Origin: Pedobacter puniceum
Lineage (GTDB): Bacteria > Bacteroidota > Bacteroidia > Sphingobacteriales > Sphingobacteriaceae
Direction: 5' to 3'
Assembly: GCF_009674685.1 (NCBI RefSeq)
Contig: NZ_WKJI01000003.1
Coordinates: 1-64,000 of the forward strand
Length of the DNA stretch: 64,000 nucleotides
Shown: piece after piece, positions 41,302 to 48,779 of the stretch
Position numbering within the stretch: position 1 is the first letter of the stretch
Layout of the letters: the number at the start of each line of letters is the position of its first letter
Position numbers and translations under genes: made by a program
Notes under the pieces: generated by a model
The model's input: the letters and a program-made list of their open reading frames with translations, nothing else
Database searches by the model: none
What the model was told of the DNA's origin: nothing

Positions 41302-42570
41302 ATTAAAACAAAAGTAAAAGAATTGATTGCACAAGTATTACGTCCCCAAAACCTCCAAAAGGCATTACAACAAGTAATGGCTAATAAAGGAAGTGCTGGT
41401 ATTGATGGTTTAAAAACTACCGATTTAAAAGCCTATGTCCAAAAACATAGGGAAGCGCTACTGGAGTGAATAAAAGAGAACAAATACCTGCCACAATCAA
41501 TTTTAGGAGTAGAGATACCCAAAAGCGGAGGAAAACTTCGTTTATTAGGTATCCCTACGGTTGTAGACCGCCTGCTACAACAAGCCGTATCACAAGTTTT
41601 GACACCAAAGTTCGAGCATGAATTTCATGAAAATAGCTACGGCTTTAGACCCTACAAAAATGCTAGAACAGCAGTAGGGAAAGCATGGAGCAATATCCAC
41701 GAAGGTTATAGCCACATCGTAGCTATCGATTTAGAAACATTCTTTGACGAGGTAGACCATTGCCTGCTACTAAACCTGATTTACCAAAAGGTAAAATGCC
41801 CGCTTACGCTAAGACTGATACGGAAATGGCTACGAGCACCGATACAGATTAACGGCAAATTAGTAAAACGAAGCAAAGGAGTGCCGCAAGGCAGTCCATT
41901 AAGCCCACTACTTTCTAATATCCTGCTGGGTGAGTTGGACAAAGAATTGGAAAGGAGAAAGCTAAGGTTTGTACGCTATGCCGATGATTTCAGTATCTAT
42001 TGCAAACTTCCCTCTGATGCAAAACTGGCAAGCAAAGCCATTACCAAATACTTGGTAGACAAGCTAAAGCTGAAAGTGAATAAGTCAAAGAGCGGGATAG
42101 TAAAACCCAGTAATTTTACCATACTAGGATTTACATTTGCACCCACGTATCAAAAAGGAGTAAAAGGGGAATATCAGTTAACAGTAGGAGAAAAAGCATG
42201 GGCAAAGCTGAAAGAGAAGTTAAAGGAAGTTACCCGGAAAACCTCACCCAAAAGTCTATCAGAACGCATTAATAAAATCAACGAGATTACCCGAGGCTGG
42301 CTTACCTACTTTAAAGGAAGTAGCATTGTAGGTAAACTGCGAGATGTGGACGGCTGGTTGCGTAACCGCCTGCGCTATTGCATTTGGACGGACTGGAAGA
42401 AACCCGAACGTAAAAGGAAAAACCTGATACGATTAGGAGTAGATGCCGACCATGCTTATGCATGGAGCAGGACAAGAAAAGGGGGATGGCGAATAGCCCA
42501 AAGCCCAATCCTTAATACGACCATAACTATTAAACGGTTAAAGCAAAAAGGCTACATACCCATGCTATAG
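41302..42570 (+). pseudogene. ltrA: Group II intron reverse transcriptase/maturase, disrupted
   Basis: The frame is readable from ATT AAA ACA AAA (41302, where an ATG is expected), through VKELIAQVLRPQNLQKALQQ and GSAGIDGLK, to an in-frame TGA at 41467-41469 within LLE*IKENKYLPQ, where a Trp codon is likely. After it come YGFRPYKNARTAV, the RT core YADD (VRYADDFSIY), QGSPLSPLLSNILL and domain X (EITRGWLTYFKGS). A second change, TAG at 42568, removes the last 20 or so residues still present in copy 1. The remaining open part (41599-42570) could give a protein lacking RT motifs 0 to 1. All three changes are single-base, which points to recent inactivation. Confidence 0.88.
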
Positions 42571-42625
42571 ATTTACACAAAGCTCAACCCATCAGTTTAC
42601 GAACCGCCGTATACGAGAACCGTAC

Positions 42626-42650
42626 AGCCTGTCCCGATTTTTCATCGGGA
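42626..42650 (+). repeat. 25-nt hairpin insertion in intron domain V
   Basis: Relative to copy 1, one G of the domain V bulge is replaced by 25 nt containing TCCCGAT and ATCGGGA, exact complements across a 5-nt loop. It resembles a small REP-type palindrome and would displace the catalytic bulge. Confidence 0.85.
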
Positions 42651-42729
42651 TACGGTGGTGTGAGAGGCGCACTCTGTCAGGTTTCTGGCAGAGCCGTCTA
42701 CTCGATTAGCAGTAGTTGTTCTTCGACCG

Positions 42730-43317
42730 TCAAGTATGTCTTTTACAGTATTCAATTGTTTTTTTGTCAAGGTCGTTAAGCAAATTTTTATGTTCAACTG
42801 TCTTGTAAATTTCTAAAGTCCCTTTGTAATCTTTCTCTTTGAATTTATGTCTAGCCCGGTCAATTTTCATTAGGTCAAAATGATTGTTGTAGTCAGCCTG
42901 TGCTTTCTCATTTTGTTCCTTAACAAACTTGTCTTGCAGTTTAGCTGCTTCAACTAATTTGTCACACGAACCTTGAAAAAAGTCGTCAACTAAATAGTCA
43001 AGATCATGTAAAATGTGTCTGAATGCAAGTAATTTATCGTCTGATTGAAAGTCTGGGAATTGTCTTTTGTCTGCAAGTCCAAGATGGTCAAGATAAAAAG
43101 TGTGTCCTACTTGATAGTTGTCAAACTGATAACCAAGCTCACCGATTGAAAACCGATAACCAATAATAAAACTTTTGCGTCCGTTTTTAAAAGTCGCCAC
43201 AGTAAAATGTCCGCCTGAACCTTTGCCATTTTCGTAATTGTCCAAAGTAAATCCATGTCGTCCTAAAAACGGCACCAAAATCTCAAGTCCTTTTGTTAAG
43301 TCTTTTAATGGTTCCAT
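42730..43317 (-). CDS. Cassette 3 gene: hypothetical protein
   Basis: The 195-residue soluble product is not recognised. It has an N-terminal alpha/beta part (LEILVPFLGRHGFTLDNYEN, then HFTVATFKNGRKSFIIGYRF) and a C-terminal helical part (CDKLVEAAKLQDKFVKEQNE, later ARHKFKEKDYKGTLEIYKTV) that reads like a short tetratricopeptide-type repeat. The start lies 17 bases after the cassette core GTTAGCA, and the stop lies 19 bases before the attC split by intron copy 2. It is the only gene of a cassette of about 0.6 kb (introns excluded), the usual cassette size. Confidence 0.75.
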   Translation of the reverse strand: MEPLKDLTKGLEILVPFLGRHGFTLDNYENGKGSGGHFTVATFKNGRKSFIIGYRFSIGELGYQFDNYQVGHTFYLDHLGLADKRQFPDFQSDDKLLAFRHILHDLDYLVDDFFQGSCDKLVEAAKLQDKFVKEQNEKAQADYNNHFDLMKIDRARHKFKEKDYKGTLEIYKTVEHKNLLNDLDKKTIEYCKRHT

Positions 43318-43333
43318 GGTCTGTTACAATTAC

Positions 43334-43433
43334 TGCTAACGTTACGGCGGCTTGGCGAAGTTCGCCTTTACCACCGGGCTTTGTTTTACTAACATACGAA
43401 AAGGGGCGAATTTTGCCAAACCGCCTGTTGTGT
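43334..43433 (-). other. attC-like site B
   Basis: This is a 100-bp palindrome. Plus-strand arms GGCGGCTTGGCGAAGTTCGCC and the complement of GGCGAATTTTGCCAAACCGCC pair over about 20 positions with few mismatches. On the minus strand it opens with ACACAAC and closes with GTTAGCA, the core of cassette 3. Confidence 0.8.
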
Positions 43434-43623
43434 GATGTTCAGAACCACTGAACACCCCGAGTTCTGCCTTTTTAGGCATTTCAACTATATTTTTTAAGAT
43501 ATTTCTTTAATCTTCGATTGGGGAAGTATCATTAAAAAAATCTATAAAGTTCTTTTGATGAGGAATTTAGTTAGAAAAAAACTTGACTTTGTCATTTTTT
43601 TCGAATAACTTCAATCAAGCTTT

Positions 43624-43752
43624 TTAAGCGACCCGCTTTGAAAATGTATTTTCAGCGAATCTTTTCGCAAAGCTTGAAGCAGCACTTTTCGTGTTGCTAT
43701 TCCTCATGAAAAGCATACTTTGAATAGTTGTAAAGGCCAGGCAGAATTTCAT
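43624..43752 (-). CDS. Cassette 2: 42-residue ORF, uncertain
   Basis: The ATG overlaps the cassette core (GTTGTATG), just as several cassette ORFs do. The product is basic (MKFCLAFTTIQSMLFMRNSN, ending FSKRVA) with a short hydrophobic start. A further 190 bp before the next attC holds no good ORF, only AT-rich sequence and a small hairpin (TGCCT and AGGCA). The cassette may be a microprotein cassette or essentially non-coding. A longer frame extending back through attC A is rejected because it would code through the palindrome. Confidence 0.35.
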   Translation of the reverse strand: MKFCLAFTTIQSMLFMRNSNTKSAASSFAKRFAENTFSKRVA

Positions 43753-43883
43753 ACAACGGTTTGCGGCTTGGCGTAGTGGCGGATTTTTAGCACAAAAGTT
43801 CAATCGAAGAACTGCACTTGACCCTACCACAAAACTGTCATACGAAGCACTGAACCCGCCATTACGCCAAACCGCTGTTAGGT
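43751..43883 (-). other. attC-like site A
   Basis: The site is 133 bp. Arms GCGGCTTGGCGTAGTGGCGG and CCGCCATTACGCCAAACCGC pair over 20 positions with two G-T-type differences. On the minus strand it opens with ACCTAAC (a perfect RYYYAAC) and closes with GTTGTAT, the core of cassette 2. Confidence 0.85.
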
Positions 43884-43949
43884 GCTGGCCTTCTTGTTTT
43901 TCGTCCGACTAAGATACTTTTTTTATGTTTAAGTCAGTCGTTTTGAAGT

Positions 43950-45338
43950 CTAAAATGCTTGTCCAATGCCAAAGTAAAATAGCCTGTCTTCTTTTGAATG
44001 ACCATAGTCAAATGATAAAATGGTGGATTGATTCCAAGCAATTCTAAGTCCACCGCCATAAGAAGTTTTAATGTTTTTAAAGTTTAAGTCTTGCCAACGG
44101 TCTCTTACTGTACCTGCGTCAAAGAACGGTGCTACGGCAAAGGCAAATCTTTGCTTTCCAATTTGAGTTTCTGCAAGTCTTACTCTCAATTCTACATTGG
44201 TAAACCACATTGAACGAGCTAAAAATCGGTTGGCTCTGTAGCCACGCAATGATTGTCTTCCGCCTAAAGCATTGATACTTCCTTCGGGACTCCATTGGTC
44301 TTGAAATTCAAAAAACGGAGCATTGTTTCCAAAAATGTTTCCTACACCGAATCGTCCTGCTAAAACAGTTCTTTTACCAACAGGTATTTTCTGATAGGCT
44401 CGACCTTGAATAAAAAGTTTGTCAAAATCGAATTGCGAACCTATGTATTTGCTTGAGTATTCATTGGCAATTTCAAAGTAATACCCTTTCGTTGGGTCGG
44501 GTTCAAAATCTCTTGTGTCAAATATCAATGCAGTTTGAATAATGGAAACCCAACCACCGTCAACACCTGAAATTAATCCGTCTTCAAAATCACGTCTTAA
44601 AAGTGAAATTCCGTTTGGTGCGGTTGTGTTTTGTCCTGTAATTGGGTCAATTGCTTCCGCATTCATTCCTTCAAAAGTTGAATAACTCAAATGCTGTATT
44701 TCATATCCGCCCATTATACGCCATTTTCCTTTTCCAAGTGCGTAATCGGCTTTAAGGTTGAGCATATATTCGGTTTCTCTGAATCGGTTTGAGAGTGCAT
44801 CCGTTACAAAATCAGCTTCTCCAACGCCACCTGGTCTTAATGTTTTTCTCGCTCTGTCAAATTCTCGATAAGTTGAAAAATTTGTGTTTTCGTCAGAAGG
44901 TAAGCGAAGTTGACCGAGCGTAGATTCAGTTAGTCCAAAATAAAGGTTGGCTGGATTTTGTTGTGCTTTGAAGTCCACTTTAAATCTCCAACGTGTTCCT
45001 TTGTAGTAGGGGACATCCAATTTTAAAATTAATTCTCTTGCATTTGAGGTGTAATAAGCCGCATTGGCTGTCAGTTTCATTAGGTAGGGCGTGTATGGAA
45101 ACAAAGGGTTTTCACGATTGCCATTCCAATAGGTGTTCGTCCTTACTCCAAATCCGAAACCTGTTACTGGGTCGGAAGAAAAGTCTGGTATTCCTGTAAA
45201 AAACGTTCCTTCTCGCTTTTTAGCAAGGTCATCATCAGACATTCTTTTCGATTTGATGAATGAAAGACTGTCTTTTTCTTGTGCCTTAACGATTGTGATG
45301 GAGAACAGAATAAATAAGGTTGCTATTATACGCTTCAT
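43950..45338 (-). CDS. Omp85/BamA-like outer-membrane protein (cassette 1)
   Basis: The 462-residue product has a signal peptide ending TIVKAQE (about residue 19). It has no obvious POTRA domains, then a barrel that opens with FFTGIPDFSSDPVTGFGFG and ends with DYGHSKEDRLFYFGIGQAF, a classic aromatic C-terminus. The Omp85 hallmark is seen as GGRQSLRGYRANRF (the VRGF/Y-type loop motif), followed by NVELRVRL and FFDAGTVRD. It fits the short surface-antigen (D15-like) group. It lies downstream of a histidine kinase and response regulator in the same cassette, so it may be the controlled output. This is an unusual cargo for a gene cassette. Confidence 0.85.
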   Translation of the reverse strand: MKRIIATLFILFSITIVKAQEKDSLSFIKSKRMSDDDLAKKREGTFFTGIPDFSSDPVTGFGFGVRTNTYWNGNRENPLFPYTPYLMKLTANAAYYTSNARELILKLDVPYYKGTRWRFKVDFKAQQNPANLYFGLTESTLGQLRLPSDENTNFSTYREFDRARKTLRPGGVGEADFVTDALSNRFRETEYMLNLKADYALGKGKWRIMGGYEIQHLSYSTFEGMNAEAIDPITGQNTTAPNGISLLRRDFEDGLISGVDGGWVSIIQTALIFDTRDFEPDPTKGYYFEIANEYSSKYIGSQFDFDKLFIQGRAYQKIPVGKRTVLAGRFGVGNIFGNNAPFFEFQDQWSPEGSINALGGRQSLRGYRANRFLARSMWFTNVELRVRLAETQIGKQRFAFAVAPFFDAGTVRDRWQDLNFKNIKTSYGGGLRIAWNQSTILSFDYGHSKEDRLFYFGIGQAF

Positions 45339-45404
45339 AAATTGGATAATTTTTTAATTACCCTGCAAAGCTCCGAAGCGATTTAGAAGAAATTTTGAAT
45401 TGTC

Positions 45405-46700
45405 CTAGAAGCTGATTTTAAAAGTGTGTGTTTCTTGATGAAATTCATAGGCTATTGTCCATTGATGTCTTTTGCAGATTTGCTCAACTATAGACAATCC
45501 AAGCCCACTTCCTGAACTTTCGTCAGAAGTTTTTTTAAACCTTTTGAAAAGCTGTTCCTTTTCTAACGCAATGCTTCCTGAATTGCTAATATTAAAGCCC
45601 GATTTACTCAACCTAACTTCAACTGTTCCTTTTTGAATGTTATGTCTTATCGAATTGAGCAATAAATTGTTGATGAGAATTTCAATCAGAATTTTATTTC
45701 CTGTAACCACACAATCTTCGTCTATTGATGATTTTAGGTTCAGGTCTTTGTTTGCAAAATGTTCATGCAATTGCTCTATACATTCTGCTGTCAATTCGCT
45801 CAAATTTATTGTTTCGCTATCATCAAACTGATGGTTTTCTATTTTGGCAAGCAACAATAGATTTTTGTTGATGCGTGAAACCCTTGTCAATGCTTTATTT
45901 ATGTCTTCAATAATTTGGTACTGCCTGTCTGTTAAAGCTTCTTTTTGCAGCAGTATGTCCAATTTGTTTTTGATGATTGCCAAAGGAGTTTGCAATTCGT
46001 GAGATGCATTTTCTGTAAATTCTTTTTGCGATTTGTAAACCGAAACCGTGTGTTCGATTAATTTATTCAAAGCCACATTCAATTCTTCAAACTCAAGGAT
46101 AGTTGATTTTTCAAACGAAATATTGCTTTGTGAATTGAGATTAAATGCTTTCAACTTCGCCAAAGTATTTTTAAAAGGTTGCCATAGTTTTACGGATAAT
46201 CGTTTGTTTAGAATCAGAAAGCCGACAACCATAATCAGAAAAAACAAAAAGGTCAGAACAGCTATTGCAACGACCGTTTCTTCGGTTTCTTCAACATTGG
46301 TTTCTACGGTGAGTAAATAATATTCTCCATTTATTTCAATCACTCTCGAAAGCCCCCGAAATCGGTCAATATCTTGGTGAGTTACATAGGGGTTTTTTCT
46401 TGATACTGTGTAGGTGCTGTCTTTTCTGTTTTTTTCTAAAGTGGTCTTTTGGAGGTTGGTTCCGGGTTGAATTTTGTTCCAAAGTAATATGCTTTGATTT
46501 AATTCAATTTCAGACAGTTGTAATTTATTGAGTTCGTTTTCCGTTCTGTCAGCAACAATTTCATTATGCTCGTCCAATTCACGAAGCCAAATGCTATCAA
46601 CCAAATAAAGGTATGCAGGAACACTTGCCGCTAATACAATAAGTGCGTAAATGGTGAATGATTTAAGCGATTTGTTTAGTAATCTATTCATCCTTCCCAT
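45405..46700 (-). CDS. Sensor histidine kinase (cassette 1)
   Basis: The 431-residue membrane kinase has a first transmembrane helix at about residues 14-33, an extracytoplasmic sensor segment of about 110 residues (up to YYLLTVETNVEETEET), a second helix at about 143-163, and a short linker resembling HAMP. The DHp helix carries the phospho-acceptor His in FTENASHELQTPLAIIKN. The ATPase domain has the N box ILINNLLLNSIRHN and G box GSGSGLGLSIVEQICK. It starts inside the end of the response regulator gene (13-base overlap), so the pair is coupled. The sensed signal is unknown. Confidence 0.93.
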   Translation of the reverse strand: MGRMNRLLNKSLKSFTIYALIVLAASVPAYLYLVDSIWLRELDEHNEIVADRTENELNKLQLSEIELNQSILLWNKIQPGTNLQKTTLEKNRKDSTYTVSRKNPYVTHQDIDRFRGLSRVIEINGEYYLLTVETNVEETEETVVAIAVLTFLFFLIMVVGFLILNKRLSVKLWQPFKNTLAKLKAFNLNSQSNISFEKSTILEFEELNVALNKLIEHTVSVYKSQKEFTENASHELQTPLAIIKNKLDILLQKEALTDRQYQIIEDINKALTRVSRINKNLLLLAKIENHQFDDSETINLSELTAECIEQLHEHFANKDLNLKSSIDEDCVVTGNKILIEILINNLLLNSIRHNIQKGTVEVRLSKSGFNISNSGSIALEKEQLFKRFKKTSDESSGSGLGLSIVEQICKRHQWTIAYEFHQETHTFKISF

Positions 46701-47362
46701 TTATAACCTGTTCCGTAAACAGTCTTTAAATAACTTTCGCATCCAGCTTCACTCAATTTCTTTTTTAAGTTTTTGATATGAGCGTAAACAAAATCGTGAT
46801 TGTCTAACATATCTGCAAAATCACCTGAAAGATGTTCAGCTAAGGTGCTTTTTGAAATTACTCTGTTTTTATTTCCGACAAAGTAGAGCAATAAATCAAA
46901 TTCTTTTTTGGTTAGAATAACAGGTTGATTATGAACTGAAATAGTCTTTGCAAGCAAGTCTATTTCTAATTCATTTTGTCGAACGGTATTTGAATTTCCG
47001 AATTGTTTTCTTCGGATAACCGAGTAAATTCTTGCTGCTAATTCAGAAAGATGAAAAGGCTTTGTCAAATAGTCGTCTGCACCAATTTGAAGTCCTTTTA
47101 TTTTGTCGTCTAATGCGTTTTTTGCCGAAATGATAATTACACCGTCTTGCTTGTTTTGCTTTTTTAGTTCTTCTAAAATTTTCATTCCGTTGCCGTCTGG
47201 CAACATAATGTCTAACAAGATGCAGTCGTAATTAAATGATTCAATTTTCTCCAATGCCTGATTAAAAGTTCTTGCAAACTCACACAGATAGTTCTCTTCC
47301 GAAAGATATTCGGAGATGCTATCGGCAAGTTCGTTTTCGTCTTCTATAATCAGTATTTTCAT
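46688..47362 (-). CDS. OmpR-family response regulator (cassette 1)
   Basis: The 224-residue product has a receiver domain (about 1-118) with the acidic pair IEDENE, phospho-acceptor Asp51 in CILLDIMLPDGNG, and conserved Lys in ADDYLTKPFHLSE. A winged-helix DNA-binding domain (about 130-224) has ILTKKEFDLLLYFV, ending VYGTGYKWEG. It should be phosphorylated by the kinase encoded downstream and probably regulates this cassette's Omp85-like gene. The start is 84 bp after the first cassette core, giving room for an own promoter in the leader. Confidence 0.95.
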   Translation of the reverse strand: MKILIIEDENELADSISEYLSEENYLCEFARTFNQALEKIESFNYDCILLDIMLPDGNGMKILEELKKQNKQDGVIIISAKNALDDKIKGLQIGADDYLTKPFHLSELAARIYSVIRRKQFGNSNTVRQNELEIDLLAKTISVHNQPVILTKKEFDLLLYFVGNKNRVISKSTLAEHLSGDFADMLDNHDFVYAHIKNLKKKLSEAGCESYLKTVYGTGYKWEG

Positions 47363-47445
47363 TCGTCAAAGTTACCATTTCAATTTTGTAGAAATTTTGA
47401 ATTTGGTTGTCGGTTTGTCTCGGTGATGTCGTTCTTTAGGCTTGC

Positions 47446-47512
47446 ACCTAACTTATATATATGTGTAGTTTTACTTCCGTAATATACCCTATATTGGGTG
47501 TATTACGGAAGT
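47446..47512 (-). other. Candidate attI: first cassette core plus palindrome
   Basis: On the minus strand GTTAGGT is at 47452-47446. Just upstream (47473-47512) is a palindrome with 17-bp arms, ACTTCCGTAATAtACCC and GGGTgTATTACGGAAGT, with one G-T pair and a 6-nt loop. The position directly after the integrase stop and before the first cassette fits an integration site. The palindrome could instead be the integrase terminator, although no U run follows on that strand. Confidence 0.5.
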
Positions 47513-47543
47513 TTTTATTTCTTTTATTTGTTGAGCACTTCAT

Positions 47544-48581
47544 TTATAAATCATCAAAAGGACTTTTAATATTTTGCAAACTTTTGGTACTCACATGAGT
47601 ATATATTTCAGTTGTTTTACTGCTTTTATGTCCTAAAAGTTCTTGTATATATCTTAAGTCTGTTCCTGCTTCTAATAAATGGGTAGCATAACTATGTCTT
47701 AACCAATGTAAGGTAACAGGTTTATTTATATTCGCTTTAGTTAAAGCCTGTTTCAATACTAAGGCTAAACTTCTTTCATCATATTGTCCTCCTAGCTTTT
47801 GCCCTTCAAATAGCCAATTTTTTGGTCGGTAAATTTTATAATATGCTCTTAACATCTCTAAAATGCTGGCAGATAGAGGGGCTATGCGGTCTTTTTTTCC
47901 TTTTGCCTGCCTTATGATTACTAAATTTCTATCCGAGTCTATATCATTAGGCTTAAGATTTAATAACTCGCTTCTTCTAAGTCCACAGCTATAAATCATG
48001 CTTAACATGGTTTTATGTTTGATATTACTGTGGGCATCTAATATTTTTTTTACCTCGGCTTTACTTAAAACATGCGGTAATACTTTTTCACTCTTAGGAC
48101 GGTAAATCTTATTAATTTGTATAGCTGTATCTTTAATAATAGCAAAATAAAGTTTTATAGCATTTATAATCTGATTTTGATAAGAAGAGGATAGTTTATT
48201 TTTTAAAATAAATTGATGATGATAATTAATAACATCACTGTTGTTAATACTTTCTAAAGGTTTTAAATTATAAAAACTTAAAAATGACTTTAACGCTTCG
48301 GTATAAGTTTTAATAGTACTACTACTGTAACGTTTTGTTCTTAAATAAACGACAAAGTTTTCTAAGGCTGCTATTTTGTCGGTATTAAGAGTTGCTTCTT
48401 GTTCAATCCCAAAGCGTTTTCGGTTTGTACTATTGTCAGGCAAATGCCAAGCACTTAAGGTTTTACTCCATTTTGCATCTTCGAGTTGTTTTAACCGTTC
48501 AATTGCCGAAGAGTTATAATCAAAATATACAACTACTCTTTTTTGCCCTTTATGAGTTTTTATTTCTGCTTTCCAATTCAT
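47544..48581 (-). CDS. Tyrosine recombinase of the cassette array (integrase)
   Basis: The 345-residue product has an extra N-terminal region of about 60 residues (MNWKAEIKTHKGQKRVVVYF), then a SAM-like core-binding domain (LENFVVYLRTKRYSSSTIKT) and a catalytic domain. Catalytic residues are Arg in YSCGLRRSELL, Lys in QAKGKKDRIAPL, His and Arg in LHWLRHSYATHLL, His in ELLGHKSSKTTEIY, and Tyr in IYTHV. The C-terminus NIKSPFDDL recalls the SPLD ending of IntI proteins, but the roughly 20-residue insertion before the HxxR motif typical of IntI is absent. It reads toward the cassettes on the same strand. It is the likely cassette recombinase; a Xer-like role is the alternative. Confidence 0.88.
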   Translation of the reverse strand: MNWKAEIKTHKGQKRVVVYFDYNSSAIERLKQLEDAKWSKTLSAWHLPDNSTNRKRFGIEQEATLNTDKIAALENFVVYLRTKRYSSSTIKTYTEALKSFLSFYNLKPLESINNSDVINYHHQFILKNKLSSSYQNQIINAIKLYFAIIKDTAIQINKIYRPKSEKVLPHVLSKAEVKKILDAHSNIKHKTMLSMIYSCGLRRSELLNLKPNDIDSDRNLVIIRQAKGKKDRIAPLSASILEMLRAYYKIYRPKNWLFEGQKLGGQYDERSLALVLKQALTKANINKPVTLHWLRHSYATHLLEAGTDLRYIQELLGHKSSKTTEIYTHVSTKSLQNIKSPFDDL

Positions 48582-48779
48582 GAGGTAGAAGGAAAATATT
48601 ATTTAACTCTAAATAAGTAAATATTCGTTTAAAATCAAAAAAGAAGTATGCTTTTAAAATACTCAGAAAGATTTTCTTGTTAAATATAAATTTTGTTTGA
48701 AATTTACGCTTCATTGCTTAAGTTTGTTTAACCTCTATTACAACAAACCATATCAATAAGAAAATTCATTAACTTAAGT

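Larger units (their letters stand above)
40816..42706 (+). mobile_element. Group II intron copy 2, full length but decayed (1891 nt)
   Basis: The 5' end is GTGCGCCTTGAATGGTAA and the 3' end is CTACTCGAT. The region 40816-41300 is a structured non-coding part with typical group II blocks (GAGGGTGTAAGTCCC, GGTGGCTTAGCGTGAGCGAT), followed by the reverse transcriptase frame and domains V and VI. It sits in an attC at CTGT|TAGC, opposite to the cassette genes, as described for group IIC-attC introns. Domain V carries a 25-nt hairpin insertion and the frame has a nonsense codon, so it is probably inactive. Class IIC is inferred from the site, not from structure. Confidence 0.88.
40689..42711 (-). 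other. attC-like site C, split by intron copy 2
   Basis: The site comprises 40689-40815 joined to 42707-42711, 132 bp without the intron. Plus-strand arms GCGTATATGACTTGTGGCGG and CCGCCATAAGTTATATACGC pair over 20 positions with two G-T pairs. Ends are GCATAAC (plus) and GT|TAGCA around the intron. On the minus strand this reads TGCTAAC...GTTATGC, the order of an attC. Confidence 0.8.
39408..47452 (-). mobile_element. Integron-like cassette array of four cassettes, two group II introns
   Basis: All cassette genes lie on the minus strand, separated by attC-like palindromes at 43751-43883, 43334-43433, 40689-40815 plus 42707-42711, and 39412-39524 plus 39873-39877. Cassette start heptamers (minus strand) are GTTAGGT, GTTGTAT, GTTAGCA and GTTATGC. 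The heptamers opening the matching attC are ACCTAAC, ACACAAC, TGCTAAC and GCATAAC. Three pairs are exact reverse complements and one has a single mismatch, as expected if each unit was once a circular cassette carrying its own attC. A tyrosine recombinase gene lies 92 bp upstream of the first core. Starts lie 0 to 90 bp after the cores. The evidence is direct; activity is unknown. Confidence 0.85.

Noticed and set aside
42311-42508. Minus-strand frames opposite the intron maturase tail (also at 39465-39698)
   Set aside because: They are shadows of the conserved maturase coding sequence, present in both copies for that reason only.
43337-43475. A 44-codon minus-strand frame (PKKAELGVFSG...) running through attC B
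   Set aside because: Most of it lies in the palindrome, where open frames arise by base composition; no ribosome-binding site was seen.
43624-43830. 68-codon frame extending the cassette 2 ORF upstream through attC A
   Set aside because: It codes through the recombination palindrome; the ATG at the core gives a better cassette structure.
39408-43883. Palindromes as ends of insertion sequences
   Set aside because: No transposase is present, and the heptamer logic and unit direction fit attC sites better.
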